Positions 45,659 to 54,014 of a stretch of DNA of 64,000 bases are shown piece after piece (the first letter of the stretch is position 1; each line of letters starts with the position of its first letter). The stretch covers positions 86,111-150,110 of the forward strand of contig JAJVIK010000015.1 of the NCBI GenBank assembly GCA_022072055.1. Direction: 5' to 3'. The translations under genes were made by a program, and so were the position numbers. This DNA comes from a bacterium (lineage in GTDB: Bacteria; Hinthialibacterota; Hinthialibacteria; OLB16). The notes under the pieces are model-generated. The model saw nothing but the letters and a program-made list of their open reading frames with translations, did no database searches and was not told where the DNA came from.

Positions 45659-47005
45659 GGCTCCTCCTACATGCTGGGGGTTATAAATTCGGGTAAACCA
45701 CCGCAGCAATGATAGATGATGTCGATGAAGGTCTGGGCTTTTCGGAAGCCGAAGGCGCGGTGAGACAGCGATTTGATCTTGTTGTTCATGCCTTCCAGGG
45801 CGGCGTTTGAGATACGCTGCGTGGTCCATGCCATCACCCCTTTCCAGTGACGCCGCAGCATCCAGGCGAAATCTCTCAGCGGTTCGATCCGGCTGTGGCT
45901 CGCCCACCAGAACCACTGATTCAGGTACTTCGCCGCGCGGCCCGGCTGAACGTACTCCCAGAACTGTTGAAACGCCTCCTTCAGATAATACGCCTTGACC
46001 ACTTTCCGGTTGGTGTTCAGCAACGCTCCCAGGCGGCGCTTTTCCTTCGGCTCCAGGTTCCACGGGTTCTTCAGGAGTAGATAACGCGAACGCTTCAACT
46101 CTTTCCGCTCCTCCGCCGGCAGAGACCGGTATTCCTCCCGCCGCACCCGGTCCACCGCCTCGTTGAGATGCTTCACCACATGAAACCGGTCGAACACCAA
46201 ACTCGCTTGGGGCGCTTTCTCTTCCAGCACCTGGATGTAGGGCTCCCACATGTCGCAGCACACCGTCTCCACTTCGGCGGCCCGCTCAGGACCCCATTCC
46301 TCGAAGAATCGTTCCAAGGTCGTCCGCTCGCGTCCCTCGCCCACCCACACCACCACTCCGCTTTCCAGGTCATACGTGACCGTCAGGTACACATGACGCT
46401 TCCGGCGCGACACCTCGTCCACTCCCAGCACCCGCACCGCCGTCTTCGGACGATGCTCCAACCCATACGCCACCGCCACGCGCACCGCTCGCTGCACCGT
46501 GTTCCAGGAAACACCGAAACGCCTCGCCGTCTCCGCGATCGACAACGCCTTCGCCCAGGACGCCAGAAACGCCACCAGACCCTTGCTCATCTTCCCCTTC
46601 GGCAGCGCCCACGGCATGGCTTCTGTCCGAAGCCCACATTTCCCGCACACCACCCGGCGAGGGCGATACTCCAGAATCACCGATGTCCGCCACAACGGCA
46701 CATGCTGCCATCTCCGAACTCTTCGTGTCTCATGCACCCACTTCGCCCGGCTTCCGCAACACCCGCAGTGGACCTTTCCATTCCTTCGCGGAACGATCTC
46801 CGCCACCAGCCCTTCCTCCTCCATTCTCACTCGCTTCACCCGGTGACTTCTCAGTTCCAGCGTCTGTTGTAAGATCCCTTCGACAAGCATCTGTTTTCGT
46901 GACCTCCTTCCGTATTCCCTTTCAAGAACACGTAAGTATCACGTTCTCAGGTGCTTGTCTTTACTTTAACCCCGCTAAACTAACCCCCCGGAAAGCGGAG
47001 GAACC
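45659..47005. mobile_element. ISL3-family insertion sequence, 1347 bp, intact
   Basis: Flanked by identical 8-bp direct repeats AGTTTATC at 45651-45658 and 47006-47013, the size made by ISL3-family elements. The ends are imperfect inverted repeats: both begin GG[CT]TCCTCC and share GGGGGTTA about 16 bases in. The only gene inside is an uninterrupted transposase. Repeats and reading frame are intact, which points to a recent insertion. Confidence 0.9.
45667..46890 (-). CDS. ISL3-family transposase
   Basis: A 407-residue transposase with an N-terminal zinc-binding region (VHCGCCGSRAKW; VVCGKCGLRTE), a helix-turn-helix (SIAETARRFGVSWNTVQRAV) and a DDE-type catalytic core: VLGVDEVSRRKRHVYLTV (first Asp), VETVCCDMWEPYI (second) and ISNAALEGMNNKIKSLSHRAFG (Glu). 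The reading frame is complete from ATG to stop. The stop lies only eight bases from the element's left end, as in compact ISL3 elements. Confidence 0.95.
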   Translation of the reverse strand: MLVEGILQQTLELRSHRVKRVRMEEEGLVAEIVPRRNGKVHCGCCGSRAKWVHETRRVRRWQHVPLWRTSVILEYRPRRVVCGKCGLRTEAMPWALPKGKMSKGLVAFLASWAKALSIAETARRFGVSWNTVQRAVRVAVAYGLEHRPKTAVRVLGVDEVSRRKRHVYLTVTYDLESGVVVWVGEGRERTTLERFFEEWGPERAAEVETVCCDMWEPYIQVLEEKAPQASLVFDRFHVVKHLNEAVDRVRREEYRSLPAEERKELKRSRYLLLKNPWNLEPKEKRRLGALLNTNRKVVKAYYLKEAFQQFWEYVQPGRAAKYLNQWFWWASHSRIEPLRDFAWMLRRHWKGVMAWTTQRISNAALEGMNNKIKSLSHRAFGFRKAQTFIDIIYHCCGGLPEFITPSM

Positions 47006-47174
47006 AGTTTATCTTCGATCTTACACGCTTCCGCCGAAGTGGCTCCATGGTGGAGTCTGGGAAGAAGTACGAGCTTGGCTACTCACGTGATCAGAAGAAG
47101 GCCTATGCTATAACCGATGAAAAGGGGCATGAGCACAGAGTTTCTAGCCTGACCATTCATGATCAGGGAGCTTG

Positions 47175-48371
47175 ATGATGATTGTGAGCCACGAGGATTT
47201 GGAAAGTCTCCGTGCAGGCGTACCACCATCGAACTTAGACTTGGTCCGCGCCATTACTGTGAACGAGGAGGCCTGGCTGAAGCCCTTTGCGGAATACTAT
47301 TTGGAGAACTTTATCGCAGGTGGAGGAAGCAAAATCAAGGTCTTGGTTGGGGGCGAGGGTACCGGCAAGACCCACTGTCTCCGCTGGATAGAAAGCCGCG
47401 CTCGGGAACTGGGATATACGACCGTCTCCATTTCAATGCGCGACGTGGAATGGAAGTTCTCCAACCTACCGCAATTGTACAAGACAATCGTCGTGCAAAC
47501 GGATTGGGAGGATCTCCTATCAGGACTCTCCAGACATGTGGCGGTGGAACTGGGGTATGGCCCCGAAAAATATGATGGCTCTTGTAGTATCCTTCCCCTC
47601 CTGATGGAAGACGAGGGACTGTCAAAGCCGGAAGCCACACGAGAGGTACGGACTTACTGTTCGAGAGTTTTCTACGGAGCAGATCTGACTCAATCCTTCA
47701 AGACGTTTGCTGCATTTGTGGTTCGCAGTTGGATGACAGGGGAGAAGGAGGGTGTCAATTTGTGTTTCAAGTGGCTCTCCGGGGAAAAGCTCCTTTTTAA
47801 CGAAATGCGGCAGTGTTCCCTATACGAGAGATTGACCCGCGTGAGCGCCCGTCAGTGGCTGTACTCCCTAATACGCCTCATACGTTTGTCCGGACGCACG
47901 GGCCTGGTCCTGCTGATGGATGATCTCGAAGCTATCACGGAACGACAGATTGACACCCGCAAGTACTGGTATACTCCCAATACCGCTAAAGACACGTTTG
48001 AACTCATCCGGCAGCTCATTGATGACGCTGAATTGCTTGAACACATGCTGGTCATATTGAGTGGACGAATGACAATTGTGGACGATGACAAGCGAGGTAT
48101 CAAGAGCTACGAGGCGTTGTGGATGCGCCTTCAGACCGGACTCGTAAATCGCCACTTCCTTAATCCATTCGCAGACATTGTAAGCCTGGATGACTTCCTA
48201 GCATCCGCCGGGGAGGAATTTGCAAAGCTGGTAAAGAAAAGATACCGTGAGGTATTCCAGGAGGCGGGTCTGTCCCCTTCAAGTAGGGACCTCCCCGAAC
48301 TGAAGAGCAACGGTCTATTAAGAAGCGCGGTCAGGGAAATCTCGTGGATGACAGAAAAGAGGGATGGCTGA
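47175..48371 (+). CDS. BrxD-like/DUF2791 P-loop ATPase, first copy
   Basis: A 398-residue ATPase. It opens with SLRAGVPPSNLDLVRAITV, as BrxD/DUF2791 proteins do. The Walker A is GGEGTGKTHCLRW, Walker B LVLLMDDLEAITE, and an arginine-bearing segment ILSGRMTIVDD suits a sensor. BrxD-type ATPases belong to BREX and related phage-defence or stress loci. Two ATG codons are possible; I use that of the TGATG overlap with the preceding gene. No PglZ, methylase, nuclease or helicase is in the window, so a full BREX system is not present here. Base composition is lower in GC than the surroundings. Confidence 0.75.
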   Translation: MMIVSHEDLESLRAGVPPSNLDLVRAITVNEEAWLKPFAEYYLENFIAGGGSKIKVLVGGEGTGKTHCLRWIESRARELGYTTVSISMRDVEWKFSNLPQLYKTIVVQTDWEDLLSGLSRHVAVELGYGPEKYDGSCSILPLLMEDEGLSKPEATREVRTYCSRVFYGADLTQSFKTFAAFVVRSWMTGEKEGVNLCFKWLSGEKLLFNEMRQCSLYERLTRVSARQWLYSLIRLIRLSGRTGLVLLMDDLEAITERQIDTRKYWYTPNTAKDTFELIRQLIDDAELLEHMLVILSGRMTIVDDDKRGIKSYEALWMRLQTGLVNRHFLNPFADIVSLDDFLASAGEEFAKLVKKRYREVFQEAGLSPSSRDLPELKSNGLLRSAVREISWMTEKRDG

Positions 48372-48373
48372 AC

Positions 48374-49621
48374 ATGGTAACGTTTACGGAAGAGCGCATG
48401 GCAGCCGCCCGGATTATTGAATCTCTTCGGGCCGGAGTCCCGACCCGATCCTCAACACGCGATCTGCCTGATCTACGCTCGGACTTCACACGGGCCATCT
48501 GTGAGGATCTCAATGCGCTGACTGCTGGCGAGGTGGTTCGCGGACGGCTCCTCTGGGGCCAATACGGGCAAGGTAAGTCGCACACACTCAAGCGCATCGA
48601 ACACTTGGCCCTGGACCACGGCTTCGCCGTCAGTTCAGTAACGCTTAGCCGAGAAGTCTCCTGTCACAACCTCTACAATTTTTATGGTCGAGTGGCAAAC
48701 TCTCTCAGAACTCCGAAATCCAATATGCTCGGATTACAAAACCAGCTCATGAAACTCTCCAAGGAATCACTGGACGCGTCCCCTCTTCGGAAAGCGGACC
48801 GGTATTGCCATGCGCTGCCATCCGTCGTGGTTGACCTTTTTCTCCAAGCTTCAACCGAGGAGGACCGCTATAAGCTTTACACGGGGTTGCTCGGTGACCC
48901 TCTCCGGGTTCCAGATGTCCGGGCCATTGCGAAGACCACAGACAAGTCTGTGCTAGATCGGGCTATTGGAGGGTTCCGGAAGGGAACGCACGCGCAGGCT
49001 TACTTTGGTGTATTGGCTGATACCATCCGGCTCTGTGCCTTAAAGGGGTGGGTAATCCTGATCGATGAGGTAGAGCTCATCGCGCGCCTGGGTGGTGTCA
49101 GTCGACTGAACGCTTATCGCAATCTCAACTGGCTCCTAAACTGGACAAGAGCCATGCCATATCAGATTTACACGGTCGGCGCAGCGGCGACCTCATTGCA
49201 GGAAGTTTGGTACACTGGCAGTGGAAGGCGTAGAGATGACCGATCTCTAATGCCCGAAATGGCGGAAAACCGTATCGGAGAAGACGGACGCCGGGAGATG
49301 GCCGACTTCTTCGAGACTGGTATCAGCAGCCAATGTCTCAAGATCGTTCCCATCGAGCGATCAAGCCTCAGGGGCCTGATTGAGAAGCTGGTGCAGATTC
49401 ACAGCATAGCCCATGATTGGACACCCGGTTCCGACGTGGATGTTTTTAAGGCAACTGGATCTCTACACCCAGACACTCCGGTGCGGACTCAAATTCGTGC
49501 GGCCTTGGAAGCTCTGGACCAAGCTCGACTTTCCGGAGTTGCCCCCTCCATTCAGGCTGGGAAACTCACAGAGTATGGGATGGAAGAGGATGAAGAATTC
49601 TTTGACTCCGAGGGGGCTTGA
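48374..49621 (+). CDS. BrxD-like/DUF2791 P-loop ATPase, second copy
   Basis: A 415-residue paralogue of the gene before it: opening IIESLRAGVPTRSSTRDL, Walker A GQYGQGKSHTLKR, Walker B VILIDEVELIARLGG, and a long variable insert (DASPLRKADRYCHAL). The pair together may form one hetero-oligomer. The start at 48374 is two bases after the previous stop; an upstream ATG at 48344 would overlap it. The C-terminal tail (YGMEEDEEFFDSEGA) is acidic. No gene on the same strand follows within the island, so the operon ends here or its remaining genes were lost. Confidence 0.75.
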   Translation: MVTFTEERMAAARIIESLRAGVPTRSSTRDLPDLRSDFTRAICEDLNALTAGEVVRGRLLWGQYGQGKSHTLKRIEHLALDHGFAVSSVTLSREVSCHNLYNFYGRVANSLRTPKSNMLGLQNQLMKLSKESLDASPLRKADRYCHALPSVVVDLFLQASTEEDRYKLYTGLLGDPLRVPDVRAIAKTTDKSVLDRAIGGFRKGTHAQAYFGVLADTIRLCALKGWVILIDEVELIARLGGVSRLNAYRNLNWLLNWTRAMPYQIYTVGAAATSLQEVWYTGSGRRRDDRSLMPEMAENRIGEDGRREMADFFETGISSQCLKIVPIERSSLRGLIEKLVQIHSIAHDWTPGSDVDVFKATGSLHPDTPVRTQIRAALEALDQARLSGVAPSIQAGKLTEYGMEEDEEFFDSEGA

Positions 49622-49699
49622 TCCGAGTGTCTTGATCCTGAGTGAGCGCCTTGACTTCTCCATTCAGTAAAGGTAAATCGGATCGAGGCGAATCCGCGC

Positions 49700-50101
49700 C
49701 TACGCCAGCAGCGCCTCGAACCCCGCCTGGACAAAATGATGATCCCCGGTGAGCGCCTGGGAAAGACCTTCCCTCTCCATCACCACGAAAGAGATGCAGT
49801 CCGTGAGAGACCATTCCTTGTCGGGACGACGAGAGAACAAATCCACTCCCGCTCGGAAAAGCTCTTGAGTGCTCGGAATAATGCGGCAGTAGGGATTGAT
49901 CTCAAGATCCTGTAGGATCCGAAGGAATGACCCCCTAAACGGGATTGCCGTCATGTTGTTTGCCACTTCGGTGAGAACCCACTCCGTTGTAACGGTCAGA
50001 ACACGCTCCCGCGACGAGTACTCCCGGGCCCTCGAGTGGGCGGCGTCCCGTTCATTGGCCATCGCGAGATAATAAAACGTGTCCGCGAAGACTCGCCTCA
50101 T
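49700..50101 (-). CDS. PIN-domain toxin, VapC-like
   Basis: A 133-residue PIN-domain ribonuclease. Motifs: VFADTFYYLAMANERD (first Asp), WVLTEVANNM (Glu), EWSLTDCISFVVMEREG (third acidic position) and ALTGDHHFVQAGFEALL (fourth). All are present. It follows the antitoxin gene with a four-base overlap. The target RNA is unknown. Confidence 0.85.
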   Translation of the reverse strand: MRRVFADTFYYLAMANERDAAHSRAREYSSRERVLTVTTEWVLTEVANNMTAIPFRGSFLRILQDLEINPYCRIIPSTQELFRAGVDLFSRRPDKEWSLTDCISFVVMEREGLSQALTGDHHFVQAGFEALLA

Positions 50102-50334
50102 TTCCTGGGGGTCCCATACAGATAATGGTCATGGTTTGCAGCCGAGTCCGAAGGCAAGTCGTTGGCGATCCCAATCCAACTCTTGAACTGTTCCGCGAGC
50201 GTTGGGATTTGCTTCTCCGTGTTGTCTTTCACGGGCGCCTCCACGGCGGCAATTTCCACCTCCGTCCCCTCGGGCAGCTCGGCGGGTTCATCCAGGATCA
50301 CCACGCCGTTTTCCACATGGCCACGGTAAGTCAT
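50098..50334 (-). CDS. Antitoxin-like protein paired with the PIN toxin
   Basis: A 78-residue protein beginning MTYRGHVENGVVILDEPAELPEGTEVE (shown in part), a beta-rich start found in many antitoxins next to PIN toxins (GHVENGVVILDE). The rest is acidic and flexible, ending HYLYGTPRK. The stop overlaps the toxin start. The TPR gene stop follows 24 bases further on. Confidence 0.7.
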   Translation of the reverse strand: MTYRGHVENGVVILDEPAELPEGTEVEIAAVEAPVKDNTEKQIPTLAEQFKSWIGIANDLPSDSAANHDHYLYGTPRK

Positions 50335-50357
50335 GCCCTTCGCCTCCTCGCCATCCG

Positions 50358-52925
50358 TTACGGAATCACTTTCTCCGCCTCCGGCGCCTTCTCTCGCGCG
50401 AGTTTCTCCTGCATCTTCTCGCGCGCCAGATCGCCGATCAGCGTGTTGGCGTTGTTCAACACAATCGTTTCATAGGCCTTGGCGTCCGCGCTCTCCGCGA
50501 GCGCGGCGGTCTCATACTCGATTCGCCGAAGCAAGGTTGCATTCTTCGTCTGCCCGGAGAGGATCCGCCACTGCGCCAGGCCATCCTCCTTACGACCCGA
50601 TTGGATCAGGATCTTCCCGACACGATAGTAAATCCAGTCCACGAGCTCGGAGTCCGATCCCCCCAAGGCCGCGGCCAGGTTGCGATAGTTGGCCTCCGCC
50701 TCCTTCCAATCCCCACTCCCCTCGAAGAAGGTGGCCATCGAAAACAGCGGGAGCTGCTCCTCCTCCAAGCCCCGCAGGTAACGGAGCCTCCAGAGGGTGT
50801 CGTTGGCGAGCTCTTGCCCTGGATCAGAGGTCAGCACCTCCCCATAGAGGAGTTTGGCGTCGCCCCACTCACGCTGCCAAAGCGCCCACTCCGCCAGCCA
50901 GTAGCGCGCCTCGGCGGAATGACTTCCAAGCCCATCCGACACTTCCTGAAGAAGCGGCAACGCTTTGGATTTCTCATGGAGCTGGGTGTAGGACAACGCC
51001 TGAAGAAAGGTCAGCTCGGCCTGGTAACTTGGAAGGTTCGCCCCCTGGGAAACCTTCGAAAGCAGGTCAATCGCCCGCCCCGGTCGGTGCGCGTCGAGAT
51101 ACAGGCGGGCCATGGCGAGCGTGGCGCGCAGGCGTTGGTCCAGCGGGCTTTGGGGCAGGTCGCGCAATGTCCGCCAGAACTGCAGCGACCCGCTCAAATC
51201 CCCAATCGCTCCCGCGGAGCGCGCCGCCGCCTCCAAGGCATTCGGGCGCGAGGCCAGGAACCCCCGATCCACTTCCGCGAAAAACCGCGAGGCCAGCTCG
51301 TTCTCCCCCTGGAGCGAAAGATCCACCGCGATCCCGGCGATGTGGTTCATCCTCCGCGCTGGGTCCTTGGCCCAATAGGCGGCCACCGCCTTGGGCGGAG
51401 TGGCCAGCCATCCCGCCAAGACCTCCCGATCGTTCAGCTGCAGCGCCAGCTCGGTCTGAAGCTCCACCGCGAAATCCCTCCATGGAGCGGTGACCGTGTG
51501 GGAGGCATCCAACACCTCATTCATCCGCCTCCGGAATAAGTCCATTTGTTGCGTTCGGCGAAGCTGGTCCACCAGGCGCTCCGGGGACCAGATCCCCGAG
51601 ACCCGCGCGGTCTGGAGCTTGAGCACCTGATAAGCGGTGAGCGCCCCTTCCACATCCCCAAGGGAGATCGACACATCGAGCAAGTCCTGCGCGAACAACG
51701 CCGGTTGGCTGGTCTTCGAAACCCCTTCCTTGAAGGCCTCCACCGCCTCCTTGAGGTACCCCTTGGACTTCAGAAGTTGACCCCAGCGACGGTAGCCGAG
51801 CTCAGGGGAGCGTTCGCCGGATGGAATTCGAGACCAGACCGCGAGCGCCTGCTCGGTCATCCCCAAGTCGGCGTACATCGATCCCCACGGCTCGAGGAAC
51901 TTCCCCGGCGAGACCTTCTCCATCTCGGTGTAAATCCCCGAGGCGGTCTCGATGTCTCCATTCGCGGCGGCCATGCTCGCCACCCGGATGCGCATCGAAA
52001 GATCACTCCACAAATTCTCCCGGATGACTTGGATGGCCTCATCGAGCTTGCCGTTCTGCTCCAGGGCGAGCGCCTCGATGGCAAGACGGTCATTGCGAGA
52101 TTCTTCGGGCAGCTCGGCGGTCCGCGACAGAATCCACACGGATGCTGCCTCAAGAAACTCAGTTCCCTTGGACTCTTCATAGAACCCCGGCAGCTGAGCC
52201 CGAATCATGGGGGCGTCTCGCTCAAGCCCCGCCTCCCAAATGGCTCGCGCGGCTCCAGCCTCGCCGGTGTCATACGCCGCCCGCGCGAACTGAGGCCAGA
52301 GCGTGGAGATCTCCGCCTCCCTCAGAACTCCGGGGAGCTCCGCCCACTGCTCCTTGCTTAAAGATCCCTGGGAGGCCGCGACCAGCAGGCTGCGCGCCAC
52401 ATTTGCGCGCATTCTTGGATCGCCGTTCTTGAGCAGATCATAGAGGGTCCTCACCGCTTCCCTGTTCCGGAGCACGGAAAGCAGTAGGTCGGCATAGGCC
52501 AGATGCAACTGAGTGACCGAACCGGAATAGGGCGGATCGATTTCATCCAGGGGCGGAAGGCGGTCCTCCACAATTCGGATGGCGTCCGCGGACTGCCCCA
52601 ACGCCCGTAGGACCTCCAGCTCGGTGGTGATGAATTCGGATTCATCCACCTGGACCTCCCAGTTGGGGAGTTCTTGAAGCGCCTCCAGGGAAGCCCTGGC
52701 CTCTTCCGCAAGGCCGTTGGCGAGCAGAATGCGGGCTTCGAGCAGCAAAAACCGAGGATTGGAGAGGCTTCCCTCGGGACCGCCCTGACGCAGGAAACTC
52801 AAGGTCTGAAAGGCCTCACGAGCCCGTCCCGCCCGTAGCATCCGGTCGATCCCCTCAAAGGGGTCCAACTGGGCGACCGCCAGGGTGGGCAGAAAGGCCA
52901 GCAAAAGGGGAATGATTTTTCGCAA
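50358..52925 (-). CDS. Secreted TPR-repeat protein
   Basis: An 855-residue protein with a TTG start, GGGAGA upstream and signal peptide (IIPLLLAFLPTLAVAQ). Alanine-, leucine- and glutamate-rich helical pairs repeat throughout (GDVEGALTAYQVLKLQ; GDWKEAEANYRNLAAALG), consistent with more than fifteen TPR-like units. No catalytic motif was seen. It may be a periplasmic or surface scaffold for large complexes. The antitoxin pair overlaps its upstream side only loosely. Confidence 0.7.
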   Translation of the reverse strand: MRKIIPLLLAFLPTLAVAQLDPFEGIDRMLRAGRAREAFQTLSFLRQGGPEGSLSNPRFLLLEARILLANGLAEEARASLEALQELPNWEVQVDESEFITTELEVLRALGQSADAIRIVEDRLPPLDEIDPPYSGSVTQLHLAYADLLLSVLRNREAVRTLYDLLKNGDPRMRANVARSLLVAASQGSLSKEQWAELPGVLREAEISTLWPQFARAAYDTGEAGAARAIWEAGLERDAPMIRAQLPGFYEESKGTEFLEAASVWILSRTAELPEESRNDRLAIEALALEQNGKLDEAIQVIRENLWSDLSMRIRVASMAAANGDIETASGIYTEMEKVSPGKFLEPWGSMYADLGMTEQALAVWSRIPSGERSPELGYRRWGQLLKSKGYLKEAVEAFKEGVSKTSQPALFAQDLLDVSISLGDVEGALTAYQVLKLQTARVSGIWSPERLVDQLRRTQQMDLFRRRMNEVLDASHTVTAPWRDFAVELQTELALQLNDREVLAGWLATPPKAVAAYWAKDPARRMNHIAGIAVDLSLQGENELASRFFAEVDRGFLASRPNALEAAARSAGAIGDLSGSLQFWRTLRDLPQSPLDQRLRATLAMARLYLDAHRPGRAIDLLSKVSQGANLPSYQAELTFLQALSYTQLHEKSKALPLLQEVSDGLGSHSAEARYWLAEWALWQREWGDAKLLYGEVLTSDPGQELANDTLWRLRYLRGLEEEQLPLFSMATFFEGSGDWKEAEANYRNLAAALGGSDSELVDWIYYRVGKILIQSGRKEDGLAQWRILSGQTKNATLLRRIEYETAALAESADAKAYETIVLNNANTLIGDLAREKMQEKLAREKAPEAEKVIP

Positions 52926-53075
52926 CGGTTCGCTTCTCCCCGTGGTCGTTGTGGACCGGATTCACGCTTCCGAGTCGATCCTCTCTAGCATGCCACCGCG
53001 GGCAGGTCCCCCACAAGGGAGGACCTAAAAGCGGGGGAGTTGCCCCTCATTCGCGTTTCCTGTTAAATTGTATCG

Positions 53076-53333
53076 GTGCCGGAGATTTCTAGATTCTTGG
53101 GAATAGTGATTGGAATGTTCTACCGTGAGCATGCCCCCGCTCATTTTCATGCCACTTACGGAGATTATGAAATCACAGTGGGGATCGAAACAGGCGAAGT
53201 GGAGGGACGGTTTCCGAAGCGCGCCCTCCGTCACGTATTGGAATGGCAGGATATCCACAAGGATGAACTGATGGACAACTGGGACTTGGCCATGAAAGAG
53301 AAGCCTCTCAAGATGATTCCTCCTCTGGAGTAA
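53076..53333 (+). CDS. DUF4160-family protein
   Basis: An 85-residue GTG-initiated protein: VIGMFYREHAPAHFHATYGDYEITV is the family hallmark, followed by LRHVLEWQDIHKDELMDNWDLA. DUF4160 and DUF2442 proteins are often encoded side by side and are thought to be toxin-antitoxin-like, without firm proof. The DUF2442 gene follows after five bases. Lower GC than neighbours. Confidence 0.85.
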   Translation: MPEISRFLGIVIGMFYREHAPAHFHATYGDYEITVGIETGEVEGRFPKRALRHVLEWQDIHKDELMDNWDLAMKEKPLKMIPPLE

Positions 53334-53337
53334 GAGG

Positions 53338-53583
53338 ATGACGCCACGTGTGGTTCGGGCCGAATACATCCAAGGTTACATGATCCGGGTTTGGTTTGGC
53401 GACGGATCAAGCGCCGACATTGACTTTGCCAAGGAACTTGAGGGCGAGGTCTTCGATCCTCTCCGGGACATCAGCTATTTCAGGCAATTCCTGGTCCATC
53501 CCGAGCTGCACACCCTGGTTTGGCCTAACGGGGCGGATTTTGCCCCCGAGTTCCTCTATTCCAAGGTGCAGGTCGCGGTTTAG
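53338..53583 (+). CDS. DUF2442-family protein
   Basis: An 81-residue protein: VVRAEYIQGYMIRVWFGDGSSADIDF, then FDPLRDISYFRQFLVHPELHTLVWPNGADFAPEFLY, the standard DUF2442 architecture. It is the partner of the upstream DUF4160 gene. Function unknown; these small pairs are common and mobile. Confidence 0.85.
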   Translation: MTPRVVRAEYIQGYMIRVWFGDGSSADIDFAKELEGEVFDPLRDISYFRQFLVHPELHTLVWPNGADFAPEFLYSKVQVAV

Positions 53584-53598
53584 GTTGGATCTCCCTTT

Positions 53599-53919
53599 TT
53601 GAGATTGGCTTCTTCGAGGGATTGGGGGGCGATCTTGCGCGTATTGGACTATGATTGCTTAAAGAACTTGGTGGCCGTTGCGTCGGCGGTGGCGTTCTTT
53701 GCTGCGACCGGACTGAGCGAGGGATTGAGACGTTTGGTTTTGGTCCAGCATGTGACCCGCTTGGCCAAACCCTCTTTCGGCTACCTGGATGACCACTACT
53801 GTGCGCTGGCCAATGGCATTGACGCTCGACTGACCCCCTGCGCCCAGGGACCACGGCTCCAGTCTCCTCCTCTCCAAATCCACCAGGGCCGGAAGCTCCT
53901 GTATCCCTTCAACCCGTAA
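53599..53919 (+). pseudogene. Possible IS4-family transposase remnant
   Basis: The frame reads RVLDYDCLKNLVAVASAVAFFAATGLSEG, then LVLVQHVTRLAKPSFG and HYCALANGIDARL. The pattern of a DRLKNL-like motif followed by a hydrophobic segment and a YYALA-like motif resembles the C-terminal end of IS4-family transposases. There is no proper start, and both ends are lost, so it is at best a fragment. This is a resemblance by eye. Confidence 0.4.
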
Positions 53920-54014
53920 AATGGGGAATGTCTGGGTTCTCAAGATCTTGACAATCCTGGCGTGACTGTTTTAGTATTCTAACATATTGGACTCTAGGGG
54001 GGGGGGTACGTGTT

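Larger units (their letters stand above)
45017..47175 (+). pseudogene. Unknown gene interrupted by ISL3-family element
   Basis: The first part (45017-45658) encodes 214 residues, MGSGYEVGGVKLEAKNL... to ...EGQFI; after the IS and one copy of the 8-bp repeat, translation resumes in the same frame at 47014 with FDLTRFRRSGSMVES to IHDQGA and a stop. Joined, this is a 267-residue protein. It is predicted helical at the N-end (LAKMQKAFESLDKKNYDQSE) with no family I recognise. Its stop overlaps the start of the first ATPase gene, so the three genes were an operon; the insertion probably also affects downstream transcription. Confidence 0.75.

Noticed and set aside
47175..49621. A complete BREX system
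   Set aside because: Only BrxD-like ATPases are present; no PglZ, PglX, BrxC, BrxL or helicase gene lies in the window.
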